Origin: CAVUWL01 sp963700105
GTDB taxonomy: Bacteria > Actinomycetota > Thermoleophilia > Solirubrobacterales > 70-9
Length of the DNA stretch: 64,000 nt
NCBI GenBank assembly: GCA_963700105.1
Contig: CAVOWL010000005.1
Coordinates: 62,001 to 126,000 of the forward strand
Direction of reading: 5' to 3'
The first letter of the stretch is position 1. The number at the start of each line of letters is the position of its first letter. The position numbers and the translations under genes are program-made. This document shows positions 19,051 through 27,624 of this stretch, one piece after another. Under the pieces are notes generated by a model, which was given only the letters and a program-made list of their open reading frames with translations, ran no database searches and was not told the origin of the DNA.

Positions 19051-19803
19051 TTATTCAGCCGTCACCGCCCAGGTCCCCCAGCCTTTTGTGGACGAAGGTC
19101 GGGCGCTTTCTTCAGGAAACTCAAAGGTGAGGGCGGCGCCGCTGGTCGCAGCCCCTTCTACATCGGAGGTCGCTGGGTTATTGATCAGGACTTCTTGCGG
19201 CCCCCCACCGACTCTCTGAGAGTAAACGCAGAGCTCTCCCTTCTTTGCTGTTGGCGCTTCTACCGTTCCAGGGCAATTTACTGTCGGCGTTGCGTTTGGC
19301 CCGAGGACTTCAGTCTGGGAGCCAGGCAATGGGGCTTCTAGTGGAACCGAAAACGAGAGTGGAATGCGGATTTCCGCCTCGTTGCTTCCTTCTAGCTCTC
19401 CCGGCATGTACGCCCATACCCCAGTCTCAGTTTTACCGGAGGGGAGAGTGCTGGGATAACTACCCCCTGCTGCCGCTTCGCCGTTACAGGCTTTTGCAGT
19501 ACCGGTCGCATTGGTGAATTTGGCTCCGCCTTCTTTACATTCACTATTTTTGCCGAGCGTGGAGACGGCAACGCTTTCGCCCGGGGTACCGCTTGAGCCA
19601 TTCGTACCAGGCGCTCCGGGTGGGCCTTGCTTTCCTTCAGGTCCGCTGCCCTGGAATTTTCTCGCGATTTTTTCGACTTCCTTTTTCTCCTTGCCAGACA
19701 GAGCGCCGGCCGCATATGCTCCGGCGACCATCGCCAGGACAAGAGCAACGATTGCAACGGTAAGGCCAGCCTTGCCAAAAGGTTCGCGCAACTTTTTGAA
19801 CAT
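19051..19803 (-). CDS. Membrane-anchored collagen-like protein
   Basis: A 250-residue protein starting MFKKLREPFGKAGLTVAI, with an uncleaved or signal-type helix at about residues 12-36. Next come a charged stretch (KEKKEVEKIARKF) and a short collagen-like run of Gly-X-Y triplets at about 53-76 (GPEGKQGPPGAPGTNGSSG). The C-terminal globular domain of about 170 residues contains CKEGG and PTVNCPGTVEAPT. This architecture recurs in Thermoleophilia surface proteins; the triplet run suggests trimer formation outside the membrane. It sits between two giant-protein genes of operon 1, with gaps of 177 and 91 bases instead of the 4-base overlaps seen elsewhere. It has no counterpart in operon 2. Role unknown. 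Confidence 0.8.
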   Translation of the reverse strand: MFKKLREPFGKAGLTVAIVALVLAMVAGAYAAGALSGKEKKEVEKIARKFQGSGPEGKQGPPGAPGTNGSSGTPGESVAVSTLGKNSECKEGGAKFTNATGTAKACNGEAAAGGSYPSTLPSGKTETGVWAYMPGELEGSNEAEIRIPLSFSVPLEAPLPGSQTEVLGPNATPTVNCPGTVEAPTAKKGELCVYSQRVGGGPQEVLINNPATSDVEGAATSGAALTFEFPEESARPSSTKGWGTWAVTAE

Positions 19804-19980
19804 TAGTGTGATTCTCCTTGTTGTAGTGCGATTCGCAAGACATTGTCCAACTCAGGCGTTTGTCTCCTGTTGGAGTTCGAGGCCGGCGGACGAAGGTAGG
19901 GAGGCGAAGATTTCGGCGCGACCGGGACATTTCTCCGATGGAGGGCCCGCAGACACAAAATGTTTGCTCCCGTTACTATG

Positions 19981-22900
19981 TCATCCATGTAGTCCGCCCC
20001 CGTTCCTTTGTGTTCGCGACTTGCGGGCGGATCGATGATGGCGGGAACGTCGGTGGCGCTTCGCCCGGCGGTGGCGCTTTCCGAAATGGGAAGTCTGAGG
20101 CATATTGCCGCCGAGCCCCAGTTCTGCGCCTGCACCGTTGTGTGTGGGAGATTCTCGGACGCTACTTTCACCATGGCACTCATCGGCGGCTTCGCAAGGA
20201 GCGGGGGGAGCAAGGTAGGGGAAGCCTCCGTCGGTTCTCGCGTCGTAGAACTTCAGCTGGCTCCCATTTCGGTCTTGTCCGACCAGACTGTCGTAGGTGG
20301 TGAAATAGGCGTTGGTACCTTCGGCGCTCACCCCAACCAAGCCAGACGTAAATAGTTCAGGATTTGTGTGTAATAGGACATTAGGATTGGCGTCTTTAGC
20401 GCTGGTTCCAGAAGAAATCAGTTGTGCGTGACCTTCGACGTACTCATATACGTCACGAAGTCCATCCGTATCTTCTGGAACAAGTGGATCCGCCGTACTG
20501 AAGAACGCACGCCCATCGTCGGCCATAAAGAGACCGTCGCTACTTGCATAGACGTCCGATGCCGGCGAGGTCCCGCTCGGTAGACAGGAGATACACTTGA
20601 CTTCTTGGGCCGCCGGATCGTATATGTACATCTCGGTATGTCCAGCGCTCTTGTACGAAGTCACCCGGCTTGCTGTCAGAAACGCCATACGACCGTCGGA
20701 GGGAGTGACCTGCATGCGAATTACGGGTCCCGCGCTGCAATATCCGAGAGATTGGTTGCAAAAAGAAATTGGGGGAAAGGTTGCTACATACTGGACGGCA
20801 CCGTTCCTGAAATCGTAAAGGTTCTCTTGGTCTTTGATGCCCTTGGCCCCGGCGAGCTGCTCCGGGGAGAAAAAGTAGATGTCTCCACTTGTCGCCGCAA
20901 TTGAGTTGTCAGAGAGTCCGCTGCCGCCTATGTACCCAGAAACCGACGGTTCGTAGTAACTATTATTGACGAATGGGACGATTCCACATCCCGTAGTCCA
21001 TACGGCACTGCATTCTCCGGTGTTTCCCGGTTCTCCCGCTCCTCCTGGATTATCTCCTTTGGAGATCAGCGCGATGGGAGGTTCGGCCTTTTCGGCCTTT
21101 TCCGCACTCCACATGTAGAGACTGGCTCCGCTGTGGTCAAGGTTTTCATTCGTAAGATGCTCTGCGGATAAAAAGAAGACCTTGGAACCATCAGGAGTCA
21201 TCCCTACGTAAGTCACGCCGTGGCCTGGAGCGATCTCATAGGTAATGGCATCGTCAACTCGCATATAGAGCTGGCTGGTCTGCAAGGGACAAAGGGATTC
21301 GACCTCACCCCTCCTCTGAAACTGTTCCACGGTTTTTTCGAGACCGCAAGGCTCTCGTGCATCTTCGAGTTCGGGGTGAACGGCAGCCTCGGTTCGGGAG
21401 GCGATCAAGATATGGGATCCATCGGTAGACACCGCCGCGGGCCTCAGCGATTCCTCGTCGGGAGTGGAGTCGCCGGGTTGAATCGGGATGGGGTCTCCCG
21501 CTTCGTCCTTCGATACTTCGGACCCTGCATTAGTTGCTGTGTCGTCATCGATCAGACTGAACGATGGAGTGGATCCAACCTGAAATACAAAATGGCTGAA
21601 ATCAGCCGACTGTTCGAAAATGGCATCCAGAGAGTACCCCGGGATAGTGGGCCATGTTTCAAGCGCGGTTCCCTCCGCGGACCAGACGTGGGGGGTGAAT
21701 AACGGAGGAAACAGCTTGGGTCCCGTAAATCCGATAATTCCATCATTCCAATTGAGAAATTTATTCATCGAGGTATCTGTACGATTTCCACCGGGAGAAC
21801 CAAGCAGAACCCCTCTCGTTGAGCGTGCTTCGTCTGGAGGCCCGTTGTCAGCGAAGGTTTCGTTTCCCGACATTCCAACGTACTTAGTGCTCCAGCCTTC
21901 ATCAGTACGAGTTGCGACGTAGAGGTCACCCAGTGTGTTTGGCGGATTGCCCGTGCCAGGAATCGCGTCGACAAATCCGCCGAATGCAAGGCGCGCCGGA
22001 TTTGTGGCAAATTGGGAATTTGGACCCTCGGGAAACAGGGTCGCACCACCAGCGTCTTCAGGCGAGACAAGCTCATAAGCCCGACAATCGGGCAGTTTGG
22101 ATGAATTGGTTATTTGGCGAAGGTGGGCGTTGGGACAGTTCGGTGGGTGAAAGGAGAAGGTCTGGTCTTCACTTTCGGTGCTTCCGAACTTGCTTTCCGC
22201 GACAACACGAAAGTGATAGGTCACATTTGGTTGAAGTCCGCCCACTGCAATCTGCACCGCATGGTCGCTCGAAAGTTCATCGGCAATTTCCTGCGCTGGT
22301 TCAGGGGCGTTGTTGCCGTAAGCGGCTGTCGTCCCGTACTCAAAGTGATATTTGGTATCGCCCCCGTTGGGGTTTATGGTGGCGTGAAGGGTCGCTGCTG
22401 TGGAAGTCAGGTTCGACGTAGAGAGGCCGTCAATCGAAGGTCGCGTTAGCGTGGTGACGGTTCGATCCGGTCCGAATGTGGTGCCATGTCCGTCCCTAGC
22501 AACTATTCGATAATGATATGTCGCGCCGAGCTGCAGGCCGTTGATAGGAATGCCGGTGAGTTCCTGGGCGCCTACGAGCGGGCCGGTTTCTCGAGTTTCG
22601 CTTGTCGTATTTCCATATGTCGAGTCGCTGCCATACTGGAAAAAGTATTCGATATTTTCGCCCTCTCCAAAAAATGAGCCGTTGAGAGTTGCGCTCGTGG
22701 CTTCGACATTGGTGGCGGAGTCCGTCTGGAGATTTTGGACGGCCCGGGGCGTGAATGAGCGGATCAGGCCGGGTCTGGAAGCATTTGAGTTTCCGGCGAC
22801 AAGTCGATAGTAATAAGTGGTATCGGTCGAGAGTCCTGATAGGGAGGTGTGAACTTCAGTTTCTGTCGTAATCGGGTGAGACGCAGTGCCGATTTCTGCG

Positions 22901-24135
22901 TCAGTTTCATCAAGGCAAGGTCGACTGCCGAGACCGAAGCTTGTATCGGTTCCGTATTCAAAATGACAGGCGGTGACGTTACCGCCCTCTTGAGGGTCCA
23001 CGGTGGCGTTGAGTGTGCCAGAAGTAGGTGTTGCATCCGATTCCGGATTGTATGTGACTCGAGGGACAGCGACCGTCGGCGCAAAAATGTCGACTGTCGC
23101 ATGCTCCGCATCGCCGATGTAAAGTACTCCGGCCGAATTAACTGCGATCGCCCCGGTGAGCTTTCCGAATGGAACTTCTTTGCCGTTTTCGCCGGTTGGT
23201 GTCCCTGTGAGCTGCCCTAGATATTTCCCGGCGGTAGACAATTCGTCGACGACGTCTTGAGCACTGTCGACGACAAGGATGTTTCCATTTGAAGGATCAA
23301 TGGTAAGCCCCGACAGCCCGCGTTCGCCTAAGCCCCCAGGAACTTCCGCGAAAGTTATCAGGCGGAGAAATTCACCAGTGTGGGAGAACTCGGCCAGAGC
23401 GCCAGAGCCAGAGTCAAAAAGTGGATCTGCGAGATACAGGTTGCCGGACGAATCGACCGCAGCTGCAGTCACAGATTCGAGCGGTTCCTGCCCTGTGGAG
23501 ACCTCCCGAATGTCTATTTCGTTTCCGTCGATATAGGGCTCGTGAGCGGCGAACGCGGCCGGGACCTCTCCCGGGTTGAAGGCCTTTACGGAACTGTCCT
23601 GGTCGTTGCCGGACCCATTGACTACATAGACGGTTCCGTTCGACTCGTCGCCGGAGTTGTCTACGGAGAGCCCCTGGACGCCGAAGCTGCCAAATTCCCA
23701 CTGGGGTGGCGTCAGTTCCCCGGTTGATGTGAATTCGTCTACCCGCCCAAACAGGGGGTCGGAGGAGTAGATCGAGCCGTTAATACTGTCGATTGCTAAA
23801 AAACCGGGTGGGCGGCCTTCCAGGTAGCCTTCGCCGTTCAGGTCACCGATCTGCGCCAGCGAGGGGAAGGCCGCGTACTCCGCGATGCCTTCGTGAGGAG
23901 TGCTGTAGCTGACCCAGACGTGATCAGCGGCATCAGCGGCGATGGCCAACGGTTCACTTGTCCCCGGGCTGAGGATCTGTGACTCATAAGAACGTGGAGG
24001 AGTGGCGTTCGCTGCGGGAGCCCCGAAGGCAAGGAAAAAGCATGTAATTCCGGTGAGAATCGAGGGCACCGTCCATCCAAGAGAATTTGGTGCGCGCTTG
24101 GGGACGGGTGACCGAACAGAGCGATGGAGATTCAC
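19981..24135 (-). CDS. Giant exported 'A' protein, type II: NHL propeller/FN3-like/PD40-like (A2)
   Basis: An exported protein of 1384 residues. GTG 24135 is chosen because it overlaps the TGA of the upstream small gene as GTGA and has GGAGG at 24142-24146; ATG 24174 is also in frame. Signal peptide at about residues 22-44 (TVPSILTGITCFFLAFGAPA). NHL-type propeller to about 355, then FN3-like repeats (ATLNGSFFGEGENIEYFFQY, ATLHATINPNGGDTKYHFEY). Then the CRAYELV motif followed by SPEDAGGATLF, and a PD40-like propeller (GGFVDAIPGTG, DDGRAFFSTADPL). The end is CEAADECHG and a very basic tail (KRHRRAKRHRRSRHHRS). Its N-terminal propeller resembles A1 but its C-terminal half resembles the gene at 45583-49875, so it is a mosaic. 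It lacks the second NHL block of type I. Confidence 0.85.
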   Translation of the reverse strand: MNLHRSVRSPVPKRAPNSLGWTVPSILTGITCFFLAFGAPAANATPPRSYESQILSPGTSEPLAIAADAADHVWVSYSTPHEGIAEYAAFPSLAQIGDLNGEGYLEGRPPGFLAIDSINGSIYSSDPLFGRVDEFTSTGELTPPQWEFGSFGVQGLSVDNSGDESNGTVYVVNGSGNDQDSSVKAFNPGEVPAAFAAHEPYIDGNEIDIREVSTGQEPLESVTAAAVDSSGNLYLADPLFDSGSGALAEFSHTGEFLRLITFAEVPGGLGERGLSGLTIDPSNGNILVVDSAQDVVDELSTAGKYLGQLTGTPTGENGKEVPFGKLTGAIAVNSAGVLYIGDAEHATVDIFAPTVAVPRVTYNPESDATPTSGTLNATVDPQEGGNVTACHFEYGTDTSFGLGSRPCLDETDAEIGTASHPITTETEVHTSLSGLSTDTTYYYRLVAGNSNASRPGLIRSFTPRAVQNLQTDSATNVEATSATLNGSFFGEGENIEYFFQYGSDSTYGNTTSETRETGPLVGAQELTGIPINGLQLGATYHYRIVARDGHGTTFGPDRTVTTLTRPSIDGLSTSNLTSTAATLHATINPNGGDTKYHFEYGTTAAYGNNAPEPAQEIADELSSDHAVQIAVGGLQPNVTYHFRVVAESKFGSTESEDQTFSFHPPNCPNAHLRQITNSSKLPDCRAYELVSPEDAGGATLFPEGPNSQFATNPARLAFGGFVDAIPGTGNPPNTLGDLYVATRTDEGWSTKYVGMSGNETFADNGPPDEARSTRGVLLGSPGGNRTDTSMNKFLNWNDGIIGFTGPKLFPPLFTPHVWSAEGTALETWPTIPGYSLDAIFEQSADFSHFVFQVGSTPSFSLIDDDTATNAGSEVSKDEAGDPIPIQPGDSTPDEESLRPAAVSTDGSHILIASRTEAAVHPELEDAREPCGLEKTVEQFQRRGEVESLCPLQTSQLYMRVDDAITYEIAPGHGVTYVGMTPDGSKVFFLSAEHLTNENLDHSGASLYMWSAEKAEKAEPPIALISKGDNPGGAGEPGNTGECSAVWTTGCGIVPFVNNSYYEPSVSGYIGGSGLSDNSIAATSGDIYFFSPEQLAGAKGIKDQENLYDFRNGAVQYVATFPPISFCNQSLGYCSAGPVIRMQVTPSDGRMAFLTASRVTSYKSAGHTEMYIYDPAAQEVKCISCLPSGTSPASDVYASSDGLFMADDGRAFFSTADPLVPEDTDGLRDVYEYVEGHAQLISSGTSAKDANPNVLLHTNPELFTSGLVGVSAEGTNAYFTTYDSLVGQDRNGSQLKFYDARTDGGFPYLAPPAPCEAADECHGESSVRESPTHNGAGAELGLGGNMPQTSHFGKRHRRAKRHRRSRHHRSARKSRTQRNGGGLHG

Positions 24136-24458
24136 GAGGAGCCTCCGGAGGCGACCGGGAGCTGGGCGACGCATTCGCCGCCTTCGCTCACTCCGCCGAC
24201 TTCGTATGCGGCTGCTCGGACCAGATAGAAACTATTACCGGAGGCCGACAGCTGCTCTCCCATCGCGCTGTTAGACCGGAATGCTAGACAAGAGGCGCGG
24301 TCGAGATCGAAGCAAACGATCTCTACCGGGCAGCGAGCGAGGGGGCCCTCGATAGCGAGGAGGGCCGTTGTGGTTCGACCTAGCGTGACGCCCGGGATGT
24401 TTCCGGACAATGCCTTCACGTAGCACTCCTCTGCCGTGGCGCCCGATCTCCTGGCCAT
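24132..24458 (-). CDS. Small protein heading giant-protein operon 1
   Basis: A 108-residue protein of unrecognised family, starting MARRSGATAEECYVKALSGN and containing CPVEIVCFDLDRASCLAFRS. There is no signal peptide and no transmembrane segment. ATG 24458 has AGGGAG about six bases upstream, and the stop overlaps the GTG of the A2 gene as GTGA. That coupling is the main evidence that it is real; overlapping frames elsewhere in this stretch lack it. It could be a cytosolic partner or leader for expression of the giant proteins, but nothing in its sequence names a job. It does not resemble the 113-residue protein of operon 2. Confidence 0.6.
   Translation of the reverse strand: MARRSGATAEECYVKALSGNIPGVTLGRTTTALLAIEGPLARCPVEIVCFDLDRASCLAFRSNSAMGEQLSASGNSFYLVRAAAYEVGGVSEGGECVAQLPVASGGSS
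24142..24146 (-). promoter_or_regulatory. Shine-Dalgarno that sets the A2 start
   Basis: GGAGG on the minus strand lies six bases before GTG 24135, inside the last codons of the small upstream gene. It favours GTG 24135 over the in-frame ATG 24174. Confidence 0.65.
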
Positions 24459-25300
24459 GATTCTCCCTGCGGATTCCCTGGCCCAGTCCGGGACAGCCGT
24501 TTTTTATCTCCTGCCTCTGACCTTCCCGAGAGGTTTGGTACCCCTCCGGCCGTCGCGCATTAGAACAGATGCGGACCCGATTGTCAAGTTTTGGTTTCGG
24601 GAACAGCCGTTGCTCACTCCCGCGGCTCTTCGCGCGCGGCTCCAGTATTGGGAACACTGGAGATGCCGAGGCCTTTTCAGGGCCCAACTGAAAACGCGCT
24701 CGTACCAACGCGGAATTAGGGTGCCTGAACTTAGCAACCTCCCAAAAGGAGGCAGAAGCTCTTTGGCCGGGAGGCTAACTGCGGCGCCCTGGGTTGCACT
24801 TTTGCTCACTTTGCCACCCTTCTCTCCGCAGATGCGATTTTGTGTTTACCCGCGAGCCGACTGGACCAGACTATGAACCGATGCCGCGTTTCTCGAGGTG
24901 GTCAGGGAGGGGCAGGTGACCACGCGGCGGCCTGGTGTTTTCGGGCAGTCTTCTCGACCACACCCGTGCGGTGCTCGAGCGGGCCGGAGGGCTCCTTGTG
25001 TAGCCGGAGCGCTTCGAGATTGATTGGGATGCCCATCAGCCGGGGGTCGTGATGGCGAATGCGAGGATCAAGCGGGTTCGAATGCTTCCATCGAAGGAAT
25101 GTCTTAATGCTTCTTCGTCTCGGGATTTCCGCGGGATCTGCGATTTATCGGAAATCGGTCCGGCTGAATTCGGCGGGACTGACTTACCGGAATTTTGGCG
25201 GTTTGGAGCCGACTTCAAATAAATGCTTCGATACCCTCCAAAGGACCGGACCGCGAGCTCGAAGCCTGCCAGGTAGTTCTGCCCATCCGGTCCGGGAGGC
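24459..25300. other. Upstream region of operon 1 and integrase 3' flank; no supported gene
   Basis: About 840 bases. The part near 24459-24700 should contain the promoter of operon 1, but I see no convincing -35/-10 pair. Frames here are short, low in complexity and overlap on both strands. A single tttggtacc half-site occurs at 24534-24542 but its second arm is missing. Confidence 0.4.
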
Positions 25301-25834
25301 TCAAACGCCAGACCCCGCCTGAGATCGCACGTTCGATGCCGTCTCGCGATGGTCAGCCACATCGCGAGAGTCACCTCCTCCGGACCCTGCCGCCCATTCG
25401 CATGCTCGATCAAAGGCCGCCAGGTGCTCTCCGCCGAGGCGCTCCCGCCGCTTCGCCGCCCGCTGGTAGACGCGGAACGTGAAGCGAGCGTCTTGGTGCC
25501 CGAGCTGTTCGGCGATGTAGACCCGGTCATCGCGCAGCGCCGCCCGCAGCGAGGCGTAGGTGCGCCGCAGCGAGTGCGGCGTCACCTTGGCAATCGGCTC
25601 GATTCCCGTCTCGGCGAGCTTGAGATTGGCCGCCGCTACGGCTCGCGTCAGCCTCGCCTGAACGTTGCGCGGCGTCTGCCTGGCCTGCTGACCCTGGCGG
25701 GGTCTGGTCACGAACACAGGATCTCCCGGGGCGCTCAACGAACTGCGCGCACGCCAGGTCGCCAGCTCCTCCCGCAGCCCGACCGGCAGGTCGACCTCCC
25801 TCCCCTGCCCCACGACGGTCTTTGCCTCGCGCAC
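25301..25834 (-). pseudogene. Tyrosine recombinase (phage-type integrase), C-terminal part
   Basis: The 177-residue frame carries the C-terminal catalytic half of a tyrosine integrase: H87 and R90 (VTPHSLRRTYASL), H113 (LGHQD) and the nucleophile Y123 (FRVYQRA). It begins inside the catalytic domain (REAKTVVGQGREVDLP), so the core-binding domain and the first catalytic arginine are missing. Homologous-looking codons extend only a few triplets upstream before a stop. It is inactive as sequenced. It abuts, head to head, a TetR gene that is also truncated at its 5' end, and a tRNA-Gly 3' fragment lies about 1.2 kb away. Together these suggest a decayed integrative element. Confidence 0.8.
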
Positions 25835-25877
25835 GATCAGTCTCGCAGGTGCTCAGGGGGCGCTCAGTCTCGGCGCG

Positions 25878-26786
25878 GTGGGGGTTGCTCGCCGCCAGCG
25901 TGCCGCAGACGCCTTCGACCTGATGTTTCGCCAGAGCTTCGACCAAGTCCCCAAACGGGGCGAGGTCTCCGACCTGACGATCCGCGCGATCAATGGCGGG
26001 ATCCGAGGAATCGTCTACCGCCGCGTTCGAAGCGGGAAACCCGAGCAGCTACGCGATCACCTAGAGAAGCTACTCCACTGGGGTTTGCTCTACCAGCGGC
26101 CGAGCGGGGCGAGCGTCCCCCGGCTTCCAGTGGGAGAACTCACACCGTCTCTACAGAAGGCTTCTGAGCTCGCAGAGGATGCCTCGGGATGGGACGAGCC
26201 TCCTGACAGCGTCCACAGCCGCGCGACTCTGACCCAGCGCGAGCGGATCCTCCGCGCAGCCGCCAAGGTGGCAGCTGAAAGAGGCTTTGGGTCGCTCAGC
26301 ATTCCGGCGATCACAGCTGCCGCGGGAGTATCTAATCAGACCTTCTATGAGAAGTTCGCGAGCAAGCAGGAGGCGTTCGGGGTCGCCCTTGACATCCTTG
26401 TCAAGGGCACCCTGGGCCGAGTCTCGGCGGCGATCGAGGCTGAGGACGATTGGGTCGAGGGGGTCAGGGCTGGGTTGGCAACGCTACTCAGCTGCCTCGC
26501 CGAAAGCCCACCGCTCGCCCGGCTGCTCACGATCGAGGTGCTGAGCGCGGGACCAGTCGCCTTGGACCGAGCCGAAGTGGTGATGGACCGATTGGTCGCG
26601 ATGTTCAATCCCGGCGCCATTCCCGCCCAGGTGGGAGCGCGCCCACCGGACGTCGTGATCGAGGCGATTGGTGCCGGAGTCTTCGTGGTCCTCCAAAACG
26701 AGGTGGCTCAGGGGCGAACGGAGGCGCTGCCCGAGCTCTTGCCGGAGATCAGCTTCATTGTGCTGGCGCCGTTTGGGGTGGAGTAG
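25878..26786 (+). CDS. TetR-family regulator, tandem type missing its first HTH
   Basis: A 302-residue frame. Residues about 1-75 (RQRAADAFDLMFRQSF...GGIRGIVYRRV...LHWGLLYQRP) match the end of a first TetR ligand domain. A complete TetR unit follows: HTH at about 117-165 (RERILRAAAKVAAERGFGSL, AGVSNQTFYEKFASKQEAF) and a ligand domain to the end. The intact relative at 51162-52457 has two full units in one chain, so this gene appears to have lost its first HTH when the integrase fragment was joined upstream. The second unit could still fold and bind DNA. No target gene is adjacent. Confidence 0.7.
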   Translation: MGVARRQRAADAFDLMFRQSFDQVPKRGEVSDLTIRAINGGIRGIVYRRVRSGKPEQLRDHLEKLLHWGLLYQRPSGASVPRLPVGELTPSLQKASELAEDASGWDEPPDSVHSRATLTQRERILRAAAKVAAERGFGSLSIPAITAAAGVSNQTFYEKFASKQEAFGVALDILVKGTLGRVSAAIEAEDDWVEGVRAGLATLLSCLAESPPLARLLTIEVLSAGPVALDRAEVVMDRLVAMFNPGAIPAQVGARPPDVVIEAIGAGVFVVLQNEVAQGRTEALPELLPEISFIVLAPFGVE

Positions 26787-26984
26787 GGATTTCGCCGGCT
26801 GCCGTTGCCTGAGGCTCCACGCAGCACGGTGCTTGAGGCGCTGCTCTCCCCCGAGGCGACCAGCCGTGGTGTCATTCCTGGTGTCAAACGCGGCCAAGTG
26901 GAGCCCAATGGAGCCGGATCGGCCTCAGCTATTTTCCGCACTACAGTATGGAAAACCCGGACCAGCAGCGAACCGACCAACATA

Positions 26985-27038
26985 AAGCCGCTCGCTTCCC
27001 ACGCGAGAGGTCGCTGGTTCGAAACCAGCCGCACCATC
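26985..27038 (+). pseudogene. tRNA-Gly(CCC) 3' fragment
   Basis: An anticodon arm (ctcgc-ttcccac-gcgag, 26992-27008, anticodon CCC), variable loop aggtc, a full T-arm (gctgg-ttcgaaa-ccagc, 27014-27030) and a 3' acceptor strand cgcacca are present. The upstream DNA has no D-arm and no matching 5' acceptor strand. This is the pattern left where an integrative element carries a copy of a tRNA 3' end, and an integrase fragment lies 1.2 kb upstream. A decayed full tRNA is the alternative. Confidence 0.65.
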
Positions 27039-27065
27039 ACCCGCAAACCCAAATTCGTGCTCATG

Positions 27066-27313
27066 CATCCCCTCACCTGGCTAGCGACGTGGTCATGCCA
27101 AGGGATGCAGAGGTCCCGGGCGCCGAGGCTGAGATGGCCTCATTGGCGCCCGGGACGACTGCGCCTTCGCGGCTGGCCGTGGAGGCAGAAGAGATCTCCA
27201 GGGCCAGTGACCGCTTCGGTTACTGCTGTGGCGCCTCCCGACCAGGGATAGTCGGGAGGCACTGTTTGCCGCCGTCCGGCCAGGGAAGGGGACGACGACA
27301 GTCTGCTCAAGCA
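27066..27313. repeat. Hairpin-rich duplicated element, copy 1
   Basis: About 245 bases closely similar to 33868-34110. Visible hairpins are a 12-bp stem (27113-27124 with 27145-27156) enclosing a second stem gaggc/gcctc; a 9-bp stem with a 3-base loop (27205-27213 with 27217-27225, one G-U pair on the plus strand); and cctcccgac/gtcgggagg (27234-27242 with 27251-27259). In both copies it lies beyond the end of a B-protein sequence. It may be a non-coding RNA or a processing element. I could not match it to a known RNA family. Confidence 0.6.
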
Positions 27314-27342
27314 GAGTCATAGTGTGCCTGAGGGAAAGTTGC

Positions 27343-27358
27343 CAGACTGCGCAGTCTG
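27343..27358. promoter_or_regulatory. Perfect 16-bp palindrome
   Basis: cagactgcgcagtctg is fully self-complementary, as expected for a dimeric regulator's site, but no promoter or gene start is next to it. Function uncertain. Confidence 0.3.
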
Positions 27359-27430
27359 TGCCCACCAAGGAGAGATGCGATCGGGGTGGGTAGCGAAGCT
27401 TGGGGCCGCCACGCTCGGCGACCACAACAT

Positions 27431-27451
27431 GACGCTGTCGCCGACAGCGTC
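27431..27451. promoter_or_regulatory. Perfect 10-1-10 inverted repeat
   Basis: gacgctgtcg and cgacagcgtc flank a single central base. It could be an operator or a compact hairpin. It sits in non-coding DNA between the structured repeat and the orphan B fragment. Confidence 0.35.
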
Positions 27452-27624
27452 GAGGTAACAGTCGGCGTCTTGGACCACTTCGCCGCTCATCGTGTCCTCC
27501 CACCTTGTCTAGCCGAGACTGCAAGCACCGGAGATGCGACTGGCAGGGTCCTTGGGGACCGGATGATGCAGCTAATCCTCATTGTCATTGATCACGCCTT
27601 CGGACAGAACTAGGGTGCGGATTT

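Larger units (their letters stand above)
26787..27624. other. Non-coding stretch with tRNA fragment, structured repeat and palindromes
   Basis: About 840 bases without a supported gene. It contains the tRNA-Gly 3' fragment (26985-27038), one copy of the hairpin-rich repeat (27066-27313) and two perfect palindromes (27343-27358, 27431-27451), all listed separately. Confidence 0.5.

Noticed and set aside
24534..24542. Possible third att-like site (tttggtacc)
   Set aside because: Only one GGTACC arm is present; the second arm and shared flank are missing.
24436..24876. 146-codon plus-strand frame upstream of operon 1
   Set aside because: No Shine-Dalgarno, no recognisable domain, and it overlaps the better supported 108-residue gene.
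25349..26167. 272-codon plus-strand frame over the integrase
   Set aside because: Arg/Pro-rich shadow of the integrase fragment and of the TetR gene in another frame.
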